Both the position numbers and the translations under genes were made by a program. The notes beneath the pieces were generated by a model. It worked only from the letters and a program-made list of their open reading frames with translations. It did not search any database and was not told the origin of the DNA. Source: Acetobacteraceae bacterium (lineage in GTDB: Bacteria > Pseudomonadota > Alphaproteobacteria > Acetobacterales > Acetobacteraceae). Taken from it: 37,508 nt of DNA. Shown here one piece after another: positions 16,849-24,669 of this stretch (the stretch's first letter is position 1; the number at the start of each line of letters is the position of its first letter). The DNA is taken from contig JAIXVH010000385.1 of the NCBI GenBank assembly GCA_027483125.1, forward strand, positions 1-37,508, written 5' to 3'.

Positions 16849-18780
16849 TCAGGCGGCGGGTGCGGCTTCTTCGGCAGGCTCGGTCGCGGGCGCTGGGCGC
16901 GCGCGGCGGGCCTGGACCAACATGAAGGCGGGCGTGGCATCACCGAAGCCGCGCACGGAGGGGCCGAGATCATCGCGACGATAGCGGTCGCGGCGGTCGT
17001 CATCCCGCACGGCGCGGGGCCCATCATCGCGCGGCGGGCGCGCATCATCCCGGCGCGGACGATCCTCGCGCGCGGCGCGCGGGGCGTCGTCCCGCGGCGG
17101 GCGCGAAGAATCATCCCGCGGCGGGCGCGAAGAATCATCGCGCGGCGGGCGCGGAGCATCATCCCGGCGCGGGCGATCATCACGACGCGGCCGGTCATCG
17201 GCACGCGCCTCATCGCGGCGCGGACGATCCTCGCCATCGCGGCGGGGGCGGTCATCCCGGCGCGGGCGTTCCTCACCTTCGCGCCGCGGGCGCTCTTCAC
17301 GCCCAGGCCGGCGGTCACCGCCGCGGCCACGCGCATCGCGGCCACGCTCAGGCGCACCACCCCGCCCACGGCCGCGCTTGCGCAGCGCCGCATCGGCCAG
17401 GTCCTGCGCCGTCACCTCATCCAGGCCCGGTATGGCGATGCGCGGGATCTCGCGCCCGGTCAGTTTCTCGATGCCGGTCACGAAGCGCACATCATCGGCG
17501 GTCGCGATGGAGAAGGCCTTGCCCTCGCGCCCCGCGCGGCCGGTGCGGCCGATGCGGTGCACATAGTCTTCCGAGTGGATCGGCACGTCGAAATTGAACA
17601 CGTGCGAAAGCCCGCCGATATCGATCCCGCGCGCCGCCACATCGCTGCACACCAGCAGTTGCAGCTCACCCGCCTTGAAGGCGTTCAGCGTCGCGAAGCG
17701 CACCGACTGGTCCAGATCGCCATGCAGCGCGCCCACCTTGAAGCCGTGCTTGCGCAGCGACTTGAACAGGATGTCCACTTCAACCTTGCGGTTGCAGAAG
17801 ATCAGCGCGTTGTGAATCTCCTCCGAGCGGATCAGCCGGCGCAGCGCCTCGCGCTTGTCGTGCGGCTGCACATAGACCAGGCCCGCGGTGATGGTGGTCG
17901 CGACCGATGCAGGGGCGGAGACCGAAATCTCCTTCGGGTTCGACAGGAAGGCATCGGCCAGGCGGCGGATTTCCGGCGCCATGGTCGCGCTGAAGAACAG
18001 CGTCTGCCGCATGCCCGGCAACATGGAGACGATGCGCTCCACATCCGGGATGAAGCCCATATCCAGCATGCGATCGGCTTCGTCGATCACCAGCAGCTTG
18101 CAATCGGCCAATAGGATGCGGCCGCGATCGAACAAATCCAGCAGGCGGCCGGGGGTGGCGATCAGCACATCCACCCCGGCTTCGAGGGCGGCCTTCTGCT
18201 CATCCATGCTCTCGCCGCCGATCAGCAGCGCGTGGTTCAGCTGAAGGTATTTGCCGTATTTCTCGAAGTTTTCGGCGACTTGCAGCGCGAGTTCCCGTGT
18301 CGGCTCCAGGATCAGGCTGCGCGGCATGCGCGCCCGTGCCCGCGAGCCCGACAGGATATCCAGCATCGGCAACACGAAGCTGGCGGTCTTGCCGGTCCCG
18401 GTCTGTGCGCAGCCCAGCACGTCGCGGTTCATCAGCACATAGGGGATGGCTTGTTCCTGGATCGGCGTCGGGTGCCGATATCCTGCCTCGGTCACAGCGC
18501 GGAGCAGTTCTTCCGACAGGCCGAGATCGGCGAAGGTCGTGCGCGTGTCTTCTTCCGGCGCCTCGTCTTCGTCCTCGTTGTCATTGTCCTGCTCGGCGTC
18601 GTCGGCAGGCTCATCTGCCGCCATGACAACGGCCGGCTCTTCCACCGGCACGGGCGGTGTTTCGGGCATCCCGGGGGCCGCGGCCTCGTGTTCCGGGAGG
18701 GGTTGCGCACTGGCCTCGGCCGTGCGCGGTGTGGTGTCGTTCAAGATGCACTCATCTCTGTGGTGGCGGTGGTGGACCAT
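16849..18780 (-). CDS. DEAD-box ATP-dependent RNA helicase (RhlE-like)
   Basis: The helicase motifs are complete: Q motif (F-A-D-L-G-L to P-T-P-I-Q), motif I A-Q-T-G-T-G-K-T at about 125-132, D-E-A-D at 233-236, S-A-T at 264-266 and H-R-I-G-R-T-G-R at 408-415. An acidic segment (D-N-D-N-E-D-E-D-E) precedes the core. The roughly 150-residue tail is almost wholly Arg/Asp/Pro/Gly (R-G-G then P-R-R-D-D repeats), a likely disordered RNA-binding region. The start is uncertain. I chose the ATG at 18780, with GAGG 7 bp upstream, giving 643 residues; a TTG at 18744 is an alternative, and the longer ORF to 18918 seems less likely. Such helicases act in ribosome assembly and RNA decay. Confidence 0.9.
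   Translation of the reverse strand: MVHHRHHRDECILNDTTPRTAEASAQPLPEHEAAAPGMPETPPVPVEEPAVVMAADEPADDAEQDNDNEDEDEAPEEDTRTTFADLGLSEELLRAVTEAGYRHPTPIQEQAIPYVLMNRDVLGCAQTGTGKTASFVLPMLDILSGSRARARMPRSLILEPTRELALQVAENFEKYGKYLQLNHALLIGGESMDEQKAALEAGVDVLIATPGRLLDLFDRGRILLADCKLLVIDEADRMLDMGFIPDVERIVSMLPGMRQTLFFSATMAPEIRRLADAFLSNPKEISVSAPASVATTITAGLVYVQPHDKREALRRLIRSEEIHNALIFCNRKVEVDILFKSLRKHGFKVGALHGDLDQSVRFATLNAFKAGELQLLVCSDVAARGIDIGGLSHVFNFDVPIHSEDYVHRIGRTGRAGREGKAFSIATADDVRFVTGIEKLTGREIPRIAIPGLDEVTAQDLADAALRKRGRGRGGAPERGRDARGRGGDRRPGREERPRREGEERPRRDDRPRRDGEDRPRRDEARADDRPRRDDRPRRDDAPRPPRDDSSRPPRDDSSRPPRDDAPRAAREDRPRRDDARPPRDDGPRAVRDDDRRDRYRRDDLGPSVRGFGDATPAFMLVQARRARPAPATEPAEEAAPAA
17091..17162. repeat. 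24-bp tandem repeats within the helicase tail
   Basis: Three adjacent 24-bp units (17091-17114, 17115-17138, 17139-17162) encode 8-residue P-P-R-D-D-S-S-R-type repeats. The first two units are identical and the third has four substitutions. They sit inside a longer stretch, about 16980-17360, of less regular Arg/Asp repeats. All units keep the reading frame, so copy-number change would alter tail length without frameshift. Confidence 0.8.
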
Positions 18781-18951
18781 GCCGATGCCTCGCGGCCCGA
18801 CCCGGGCGCCTGCATGGCCAATGGGCCGGGCGGAGCGGATGGGGGGCGCGGCAGGGGCAGGCTTTCCCGCCCCGCGACGCGCGTGCATATGCGCCGCAAT
18901 CCCGCGCGCCGCAAGCATTTCCTGGCGCCCCCAACCCGGAAAAGCCGTACC

Positions 18952-19647
18952 ATGCCCCGAAATCTTCTCCTGTTGCCCGGCCTGCTATGTGATGCGCGGC
19001 TGTGGCGCGATGCTGCGCAGGGCCTGGTTGCCGACCTGACGCAGGATGACAGCATCGACGCAATGGCCGCGCGCGCCCTGGCTGCGGCGGATTCCGCATG
19101 GGGGCCAGAGTCGCGCTTCGCCGTGGCAGGATTGTCGATGGGCGGCTATGTCGCCTTCGCGTTGTGGCGCCTGGCCGGCCCGCGCATGACGCATCTGGCG
19201 CTGCTCGACACCTCCGCGCGCGCCGACACCGAGGAGCAGCGCGGCCGCCGCCAGGCGCTGATGGCGCTGTCCCGCCTGGGCCAGTTCAAGGGCGTGACGC
19301 CGCGTTTGCTGCCGATGCTGCTGCACCCCTCGCGGCTCGAAACACCGCTGGTCGAGGAGGTGATGGCAATGGCCGAGCGCGTCGGCCCCGCCGCCTTCCT
19401 GCGCCAGCAGCGCGCCATCATGGACCGCCCTGACAGCCTGCCGACCTTGCCGGGAATCACCGTGCCCACGCTGGTCGCCTGCGGTGCGCAGGATGTGCTG
19501 ACGCCGCCGGACCGCCATACCGAAATGGCCGCATTGATCCCCGGCGCGCGGCTGTTGCAGTTCGCCGGCTGCGGCCATCTGCCGACCATGGAGGCGCCGG
19601 CGGCGGTAGCGGCGGCACTGGCCAGTTTATTCGGCGGCGACGACTGA
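18952..19647 (+). CDS. Alpha/beta hydrolase
   Basis: This 231-residue alpha/beta-hydrolase starts M-P-R-N-L-L-L-L-P-G-L-L-C-D. The nucleophile elbow G-L-S-M-G-G gives S62. A likely acid, D181, is in C-G-A-Q-D-V-L-T-P, and H209 in A-G-C-G-H-L-P. There is no signal peptide. An in-frame ORF extends far upstream over the helicase gene but is antisense noise; this ATG matches the family start. The Shine-Dalgarno is weak (GGAAAAG). It is divergent from the helicase across 171 bp. The MhpC/esterase-like family is too broad to name a substrate. Confidence 0.82.
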   Translation: MPRNLLLLPGLLCDARLWRDAAQGLVADLTQDDSIDAMAARALAAADSAWGPESRFAVAGLSMGGYVAFALWRLAGPRMTHLALLDTSARADTEEQRGRRQALMALSRLGQFKGVTPRLLPMLLHPSRLETPLVEEVMAMAERVGPAAFLRQQRAIMDRPDSLPTLPGITVPTLVACGAQDVLTPPDRHTEMAALIPGARLLQFAGCGHLPTMEAPAAVAAALASLFGGDD

Positions 19648-19828
19648 CGTATTTGTGATCTAAAATCCCGCTTATTGAGACATTCCGCATCTGCGTTTTG
19701 CAAGAAACTTACCGCATATTCATCCTGGGAAATTCGGGAGAAGTGCAGATGGCCTTGCAATATGCAGCGCATCCTACATCCATGGCTTGGCATCGGGCTT
19801 GCAGCCTACGCGGGAGGCGGGGGGCTCG
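19648..19828. other. AT-richer intergenic segment
   Basis: This 181-bp gap is visibly A/T-richer than the surrounding DNA up to about 19750 (for example TATTTGTGATCTAAAATCCC). It presumably holds the promoter of the small gene at 19829. I see no convincing -35/-10 pair, no terminator hairpin with a T-run, and no RNA gene. Confidence 0.4.
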
Positions 19829-20059
19829 ATGCTACCCGAGCAGATCATCGAAGCCCGCATTGCACTCGCCAAGCGAGGGCCGGCGCGCACCCGTTTCGAC
19901 CTTGTGATCCCTGTGCTGGTCCTGGCCGCGATCATGACTCATACACTGGTGCCGGGGCTTGCGCTGCTGAACGCGGCGGCACCCTTCGCCGGCCTGTTGG
20001 CCGCGATCTTCATCGCCGATGATGGCGAGATGCCGGCCAGGCTGCCTATTCCAGCCTGA
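19829..20059 (+). CDS. Small hypothetical membrane protein
   Basis: This 76-residue ORF begins at an ATG preceded by a G-rich ribosome-binding stretch (GGGAGGCGGGGGG). A charged N-terminal helix (L-P-E-Q-I-I-E-A-R-I-A-L-A-K-R) is followed by two hydrophobic segments, about residues 25-41 and 43-60, joined by a short P-G turn. A polar tail ends in P-I-P-A. I do not recognise a family. The last 14 bp overlap the convergent binding-protein gene. The codon choices look coding-like, but without homologues the call is moderate. Confidence 0.45.
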   Translation: MLPEQIIEARIALAKRGPARTRFDLVIPVLVLAAIMTHTLVPGLALLNAAAPFAGLLAAIFIADDGEMPARLPIPA

Positions 20060-21005
20060 TGTTGTTGGCGCGGATCACGGCGCCGAGCTCGCGCACCTCG
20101 CGTTCCACCAGCGCGTCCATCTCGGCCAGCGTCATCGGTGCCACGGTTGCGCCGCCTTCGCGGGCGCGGCGGCGCACGGCGTCATCCTGCGCCAGTTCGC
20201 GCAGGGCGGCGTTGTAGCGCTCGCGGATCGGCAATGGTGTGGCTGCGGGGACGAAGAAGGCGAACCAGGCATCGATGGTGAAGCCTGGCAGTCCGGCCTC
20301 GGCCGTGGTCGGCACATCGGGCAGCGCCTCGGCGCGGTTGGCGCTGGCCATGGCGAGCGCGCGCAACCGCCCGCCCTGCACCAGGCCGATCGCGCTGGAT
20401 GGCGTTGTGATGAACATCTCGACGCGCCCGCCGGCGACATCCTGCAGCGCGGGTGCGGCCCCGCGATAGGGGACATGCACCATCTCGGCGCCGATCGCGC
20501 GGCTGAACAGCGCGCCCGCGATGTGCTGGATGCTGCCCGCGCCGGAGGATGCGTAGTTCAGCGTGTTGCGCCGCGCGAGTGTAATGAATTCCGCCAGCGT
20601 GGCCGGCATGTTGGGTGCAACCAGCACCACATGCGGCGCCATCGTGCCCATGCCGAGGCTCGCGAAGTCGCGCAGCGCATCGAAGCCCGCATTGGCCATC
20701 ATCGCCGGGTTGCCAGCGTGGTAGCCTGAATAATTCAGCAGGATGGTCTGCCCGTCGGGGGCTGCGCGCATCGCCGCCTGAATGGCGATGTTGCCATTGG
20801 CACCAGGCCGGTTTTCCACCACCATCGACTGGCCCAGGATGCGCGCCAGGCCGTCGCTGAACAGGCGGGCTGCGAAGTCGCTGCCACCGCCGGGCGGGTT
20901 GGGCACCAGCATGGTAATGGGGCGTGTGGGCACCCAGGATTGCGCGAGCGCGGGTGTTGCAAGTGCAGCGCCAATCAGCGCGCGGCGAGAAACGGCGTGA
21001 TCCAT
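20046..21005 (-). CDS. Bug-type (TTT family) periplasmic substrate-binding protein
   Basis: This third Bug/TctC receptor has 319 residues. The signal peptide is M-D-H-A-V-S-R-R-A-L to P-A-L-A-Q at about 22. I-T-M-L-V-P-N-P-P-G-G-G-S-D is the ligand loop, and V-V-E-N-R-P-G-A-N-G, H-V-P-Y-R-G-A-A and V-P-T-T-A-E-A-G follow. GGAGGAAAC precedes the ATG. Its first 31 bp lie inside the 3' end of the dehalogenase-like hydrolase gene, so the two are one transcript and translation is probably coupled. The ligand is therefore likely the hydrolase substrate or product, a small carboxylate. No tctAB genes are nearby. Confidence 0.9.
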   Translation of the reverse strand: MDHAVSRRALIGAALATPALAQSWVPTRPITMLVPNPPGGGSDFAARLFSDGLARILGQSMVVENRPGANGNIAIQAAMRAAPDGQTILLNYSGYHAGNPAMMANAGFDALRDFASLGMGTMAPHVVLVAPNMPATLAEFITLARRNTLNYASSGAGSIQHIAGALFSRAIGAEMVHVPYRGAAPALQDVAGGRVEMFITTPSSAIGLVQGGRLRALAMASANRAEALPDVPTTAEAGLPGFTIDAWFAFFVPAATPLPIRERYNAALRELAQDDAVRRRAREGGATVAPMTLAEMDALVEREVRELGAVIRANNIRLE

Positions 21006-21862
21006 GAGAGTGTTTCCTCCGGTGCTTCTTCGGCCAGATAGTGGCCACTATTGACCGCGCCGCCGGAGAGGGGGCCTGCGGCATACCGGCGCCAGACCTC
21101 CAGCGGGCGATACCATTTGCCGATCGCGCCCTTCGCACCCCACAGCACCAGCAGGGGGCATTGTACGCGCGCACCCGCATCGCGGCTTTCGCGGTCATGC
21201 ACCAGGTCGATGGTGGCCGCTGCGCGGTAGTCCTCGCAGATGGCGGTGACGGTGCCCGGTTCGCGCAATGCGGCCAGGTAGTCGGCGCGGGCTTCGGGGT
21301 GGAAGAAGGAACGATCCTTCGGCTCGCGGCTGGTGTGGATGTCGAACCAGGTTTCGATGTCCTGGTTGATCAGCGTCTCGGGCTTAGGGTGCGGCTGGGC
21401 CAGCCAGAACCAGTGATAATAGCCCATGGCGAAGGCGGCATCGGCATTCTCGAAATGGTGCAGCGTTGGCACGATGTCGAGCAGGGCGGCGCGTGTGACG
21501 GCGTCGGGTTGGTCGAGCAGCAGTCGATGCGCGACGCGCGCGCCGCGGTCATGCGCGAGCACGGCGTACTGCGCGTGGCCGAGGGAGAGCATCAGGCCAT
21601 GCACATCCTTGGCCATTTCGCGCTTGGCATAGGGCGCGTGGTCGGGGCTGGCGGGTGGTTTGGCGGAGAAGCCATAGCCGCGGATGTCGGCGCAGATGAT
21701 GGTGTGCGTGCGCGCCAGAACCGGCGCCAGCTTGTGCCACATGAAGTGCGTCTGCGGGTTGCCGTGCAGCAGCAGCAAGGGCGGGCCATTGCCGCCGATG
21801 CGGCAGCGCACCGCCATGCCGGCGACTTCGCGCCGTTCCTCCCGAAAGCCTTCGAATTCCAT
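20975..21862 (-). CDS. Alpha/beta hydrolase, fluoroacetate dehalogenase-like
   Basis: This protein has 295 residues from the ATG at 21862; a GTG seven codons upstream is an alternative. The pattern matches haloacetate/fluoroacetate dehalogenases (RPA1163 numbering in brackets): nucleophile D105 [110] in A-H-D-R-G-A-R-V, carboxylate-binding R106 [111] and R109 [114], acid D129 [134] in L-L-D-I-V-P-T, halide-pocket H150 [155], W151 [156] and Y212 [219] in C-E-D-Y-R-A, and base H274 [280] in S-G-H-Y-L-A-E-E. H-G-N-P-Q-T-H at 33-39 forms the oxyanion loop, with N where RPA1163 has F. It would hydrolyse an alpha-halo acid to the hydroxy acid; fluoride versus chloride preference is not certain from sequence. 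RPA1163 residues are from memory. Confidence 0.85.
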   Translation of the reverse strand: MEFEGFREERREVAGMAVRCRIGGNGPPLLLLHGNPQTHFMWHKLAPVLARTHTIICADIRGYGFSAKPPASPDHAPYAKREMAKDVHGLMLSLGHAQYAVLAHDRGARVAHRLLLDQPDAVTRAALLDIVPTLHHFENADAAFAMGYYHWFWLAQPHPKPETLINQDIETWFDIHTSREPKDRSFFHPEARADYLAALREPGTVTAICEDYRAAATIDLVHDRESRDAGARVQCPLLVLWGAKGAIGKWYRPLEVWRRYAAGPLSGGAVNSGHYLAEEAPEETLSWITPFLAAR

Positions 21863-21892
21863 CCGCGCAGCGTGGCACCGCACCGATTGACG

Positions 21893-21919
21893 CGCAACGC
21901 GCCCAGTCGCAGCGTTGCG
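21893..21919. promoter_or_regulatory. 8-bp inverted repeat in divergent promoter
   Basis: CGCAACGC (21893-21900) and GCGTTGCG (21912-21919) form a perfect inverted repeat with an 11-nt spacer. It lies in the 80-bp gap between the divergent dehalogenase-like gene (start 21862) and the CMD-like gene (start 21943). It is a plausible operator for co-regulating both sides; no regulator gene is adjacent. Confidence 0.4.
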
Positions 21920-21942
21920 GTGAGGACCAAGAGGAGGAACCG

Positions 21943-22392
21943 ATGGCCAAAGGCGACGAGACCCTGTTCAACAAGGGCCTGCCCATCCGCCGCGCTGTGC
22001 TCGGCAAGGAATATGTGGATGGCAGCATGGCGAAGGCGGACGACTTCATGATGGCCTTCCAGCGCGCCACCACCACCATTGCGTGGGGTTGGGCCTGGGG
22101 CGACCCGACGCTGGATCGCAAGACGCGCAGCCTGCTGAACCTGGCGATGCTGACCGCCCTGGGGAAGACACCGGAAATCAAGCTGCACGTGAAGGGCGCG
22201 CTGACCAATGGCGTGACGGTCGACGAGATCAAGGCAACGCTGCTGCACGCCACGGCCTATTGCGGGATTCCCGCGGGGTTGGATGCCTTCAAGGCGGCGC
22301 ATGAGGTGCTGGTGGCGGAAGGTGCGGTCAGCGGGCAGCCCTTGAAGCCCGCCAAGAAGAAGGCCGCGCCCAAGAAGGCCGCCAAGAAGTGA
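21943..22392 (+). CDS. Carboxymuconolactone decarboxylase family protein
   Basis: This 149-residue CMD/PcaC-like protein carries N-L-A-M-L-T-A-L-G-K near residues 67-76, H-V-K-G-A-L-T-N-G-V-T, and H-A-T-A-Y-C-G-I-P-A-G at about 107-117. Only one cysteine is present in that region, so it is not an AhpD-type CxxC peroxidase. An unusual Lys/Ala-rich tail (about 15 residues, K-K-K-A-A-P-K-K) ends the protein. GAGGAGG precedes the ATG. It may process a lactone or keto acid in a catabolic pathway. It is coupled to the dehydrogenase gene downstream. Confidence 0.85.
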   Translation: MAKGDETLFNKGLPIRRAVLGKEYVDGSMAKADDFMMAFQRATTTIAWGWAWGDPTLDRKTRSLLNLAMLTALGKTPEIKLHVKGALTNGVTVDEIKATLLHATAYCGIPAGLDAFKAAHEVLVAEGAVSGQPLKPAKKKAAPKKAAKK

Positions 22393-22403
22393 AGCGCATC
22401 GGC

Positions 22404-23297
22404 ATGAAGCATATATGCTTCATCGGCATCGGCAATATGGGTTGGCCGATGGCGGCCAATCTGGTGGCGAAGGGCTTCGATGTGGCGGTGGCCGACACGG
22501 ACGCCGCGCGGGCTGCGCGTTTTGCCGGCGAAACAGGCGCGCGCGCGGCTGCCGATGCGGCCGATGCCGCGCGCGGTGCCGATGCCGTCGTGACCGTCCT
22601 GCCGACCAGCAAGCAGGTGGCGGTGGTGGCGGCTGCGGCCAAGCCCGCCATGCGCGCGGGCGCGCTGTTCATCGACATGACCAGCGGCCAGCCGGGTGCC
22701 ACGCGTGCCATCGCGGCCGATCTGGCGGCGGTGGGCGTGACCATGCTGGACTGTCCCGTCTCCGGTGGCGTGTCGCGCGCCAAGACTGGCGAGCTTGCCA
22801 TCATGGCCGGCGGTGACGCCGCTGCCCTGGACGCCGCCGAGCCGGTGCTGCGCGCCATGGGCACATCCATCCATCGCTGCGGCGGCATCGGCGCCGGGCA
22901 GGCGATGAAGGCGCTGAACAACCTGGTCAGCGCCGGCGGTTTCCTGATCGGGATCGAGGCGCTGCTGATCGGCCAGAAATTCGGCCTGGATCCGGCGCTG
23001 ATGGTGGATGTGCTAAACGCGTCCACCGGCATGAACAATTCCACGCAGAAGAAGTTCAAGCAGTTCGTGCTGAGCCGGCGCTTCGATTCCGGCTTCTCGC
23101 TGGAGTTGATGGTGAAGGACCTGTCCATCGCGCTCGAAGTCGGGCGCGACAATGCGGTGCCCACGCCCTTCGCGGCGCTGTGCCGAGAAATGTGGGCGGC
23201 GGCCGCTGTGTCGCTGGAACCGGGTGAGGACCATACCGGCGTCGCGAAGCTGCCTGAACGTCTGGCGGGAACTGCCCTTGGCGGCGGCAACGCATGA
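22404..23297 (+). CDS. 3-hydroxyisobutyrate dehydrogenase family oxidoreductase
   Basis: This beta-hydroxyacid dehydrogenase has 297 residues from the ATG at 22404; a GTG at 22389 overlapping the previous stop would add five residues. The Rossmann motif G-I-G-N-M-G is at 8-13, the substrate-binding D-C-P-V-S-G-G at 116-122, and catalytic K169 with N173 in A-M-K-A-L-N-N. This family oxidises short hydroxy acids such as 3-hydroxyisobutyrate, tartronate semialdehyde precursors or glycerate relatives. It overlaps the next gene by four bases (ATGA). The substrate is not predictable from sequence. Confidence 0.88.
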   Translation: MKHICFIGIGNMGWPMAANLVAKGFDVAVADTDAARAARFAGETGARAAADAADAARGADAVVTVLPTSKQVAVVAAAAKPAMRAGALFIDMTSGQPGATRAIAADLAAVGVTMLDCPVSGGVSRAKTGELAIMAGGDAAALDAAEPVLRAMGTSIHRCGGIGAGQAMKALNNLVSAGGFLIGIEALLIGQKFGLDPALMVDVLNASTGMNNSTQKKFKQFVLSRRFDSGFSLELMVKDLSIALEVGRDNAVPTPFAALCREMWAAAAVSLEPGEDHTGVAKLPERLAGTALGGGNA

Positions 23298-24142
23298 CCC
23301 CGTCCGATGATCGCAGCGCGCAGCGCGGAGGGCTGAATCGGCCGGAACTGCTCTGGGAAGCCTACGCCATCCGCTACGCGCGGCACGAGCGCAGCGCGCG
23401 CGAATGCCACGCCTATGCCGTGCCCGATCCGCATGAAGCCATGCCGCTGGACTTCTATATCTGGCTTCTGCGCGCCCCGGATGGCCGCGAAATCCTGGTC
23501 GATACCGGCTATGATCCCGAGACCGCCGAACGCCGCGGTCGCCCGCTGGCGCGCCGTGTGGATGCCGCACTCGCCGCCATCGGCAGCGATGCCGCGCGCA
23601 TCCAGGACGTGGTGATCAGCCACCTGCATTGGGACCATGTCGGCAGCCTGGCGCAGCTTCCCGCCGCCCGCTTCCACATCCAGGAACGCGAACTGCATTT
23701 CGCCACCGGCCGGCATATGTGCAGCCGTGCCATCCGCATGCCCTTCGAATGCGAGCATGTGGTGGCGATGATCCGCGCCCTCTACGCCGACCGTGTCGCG
23801 GTCCATACCGGCGAGGCGGAGATCGCGCCCGGCGTCACCCTGCACCGCGTCGGCGGCCATTCGGACGGGTTGCAGGTGGTGCGCGTGATGACCGCGCGTG
23901 GCCCGGTCGTCATCGCCTCCGACGCCATGCATTTCTATGCGAATGCGGAACGCGAGAACCCCTTCCCCATCATATTCGACCTGGGCGAGATGGTGGCCGG
24001 CTGGCGCATCACCCGCGCGCTGGCCGGTGGCGTCGAAAGCGCCGTCATCCCCGGCCATGACCCCATCGTGCTGAAGCGTTTCCCCAACCTGCCAGGCCAT
24101 GAAGGTGAGGTCGCCATGCTGCACCTGCCGCCGCTATTCTGA
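23294..24142 (+). CDS. MBL-fold hydrolase, N-acyl homoserine lactonase-like
   Basis: This 282-residue cytosolic MBL protein has no signal peptide. The metal motif is H110-L-H-W-D-H115, with H189 in V-G-G-H-S-D-G, D210 in A-S-D-A-M-H and H255 in I-P-G-H-D-P. The H-L-H-W-D-H form and the I-W-L-L-R opening resemble AiiA/AttM lactonases. In this catabolic operon a small lactone, as for BlcC-type gamma-butyrolactonases, fits better than quorum quenching. It overlaps the dehydrogenase gene by four bases. Confidence 0.83.
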   Translation: MTPSDDRSAQRGGLNRPELLWEAYAIRYARHERSARECHAYAVPDPHEAMPLDFYIWLLRAPDGREILVDTGYDPETAERRGRPLARRVDAALAAIGSDAARIQDVVISHLHWDHVGSLAQLPAARFHIQERELHFATGRHMCSRAIRMPFECEHVVAMIRALYADRVAVHTGEAEIAPGVTLHRVGGHSDGLQVVRVMTARGPVVIASDAMHFYANAERENPFPIIFDLGEMVAGWRITRALAGGVESAVIPGHDPIVLKRFPNLPGHEGEVAMLHLPPLF

Positions 24143-24179
24143 TGCGGCTCTTCCATGGCGCTAGCGACCGGGCAGGGCC

Positions 24180-24276
24180 CTATAGCGTGATCCCGTTTCA
24201 CGGGAACACTCTATAGCCACTATACGAGGATGATTCGCCGCGCCGGCGATTCCGCCTTTGCGGATCATGCACTAAC
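24180..24276. repeat. 97-bp palindromic intergenic repeat, copy 1
   Basis: This copy aligns without gaps over 97 bp with the copy at 26142-26238, same orientation; 33 bp (24238-24270) are identical. It begins CTATAG and has the facing CTATAG about 30 bp on, with TCCCG-TTTCA-CGGGA inside. The conserved part contains GCGCCGGCG and TCCGC-CTTT-GCGGA dyads. It fills the gap between the convergent lactonase-like and DCC genes and overlaps the last codons of the latter. Confidence 0.8.
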
Positions 24277-24619
24277 GCCGCCAGATTTTGCGGAGCCGCA
24301 GGAAGCCGCCATAGGCCAGCTCCGCGCACCAGGCCACGCCAGGGGCGCGCATCACCCAGCCCAGCGCGCGCAGCCTTGGCAGCGCCTGCCAGATTTCTCC
24401 AAATGCTCGCGCGCCCTGCACCAGGCTGCCATCCGCGCGGCGCACATGCATCGCCGCCAGCGCCGTCTCGCGTGGCAGGTCACCCAGTGCCGCCGCATCG
24501 CAGCGCGCCGCGTCCACGAAGTCCAGCGCCTCCGCGCCACGCGCGCCGCGATAGGCCGCAATTTCGCGCGAACAGACCGGGCAGGCGCCGTCGTAATACA
24601 CCGTCAGCTTGCTCATCAT
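24272..24619 (-). CDS. Thiol-disulfide oxidoreductase DCC family protein (DUF393)
   Basis: This 115-residue protein begins M-M-S-K-L-T-V-Y-Y-D-G-A-C-P-V-C, the D-x-x-C-x-x-C signature of the DCC family (C13, C16), a thioredoxin-fold group of uncertain role. G-A-R-A-F in the middle and a basic C-terminus (R-L-R-K-I-W-R-R) are also typical. The start could be either of two adjacent ATGs. It diverges from coq7 across 50 bp. Redox activity is inferred from the CxxC. Confidence 0.85.
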   Translation of the reverse strand: MMSKLTVYYDGACPVCSREIAAYRGARGAEALDFVDAARCDAAALGDLPRETALAAMHVRRADGSLVQGARAFGEIWQALPRLRALGWVMRAPGVAWCAELAYGGFLRLRKIWRR

Positions 24620-24669
24620 CGTGATATGGGCCGCTTGCGCGCGGCGCCAAGCGCGCCATCTGCCCGCCC

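Noticed and set aside
17091-17162. Short repeats as a CRISPR array
   Set aside because: Units are contiguous without spacers and encode an in-frame Arg/Asp-rich tail; no cas genes are present.
15658-18114. 818-codon open frame on the + strand
   Set aside because: It is antisense to gcdH and the helicase gene, and its product is low-complexity His/Arg/Ala sequence. High GC keeps antisense frames open; the minus-strand proteins have full motifs.
22328-24124. 598-codon open frame on the - strand
   Set aside because: Antisense to the dehydrogenase and lactonase-like genes; no recognisable domain.
23294-24142. Quorum-quenching lactonase
   Set aside because: The H-L-H-W-D-H motif resembles AHL lactonases, but the operon is catabolic and no luxI/luxR genes are seen, so the narrower name is not justified.
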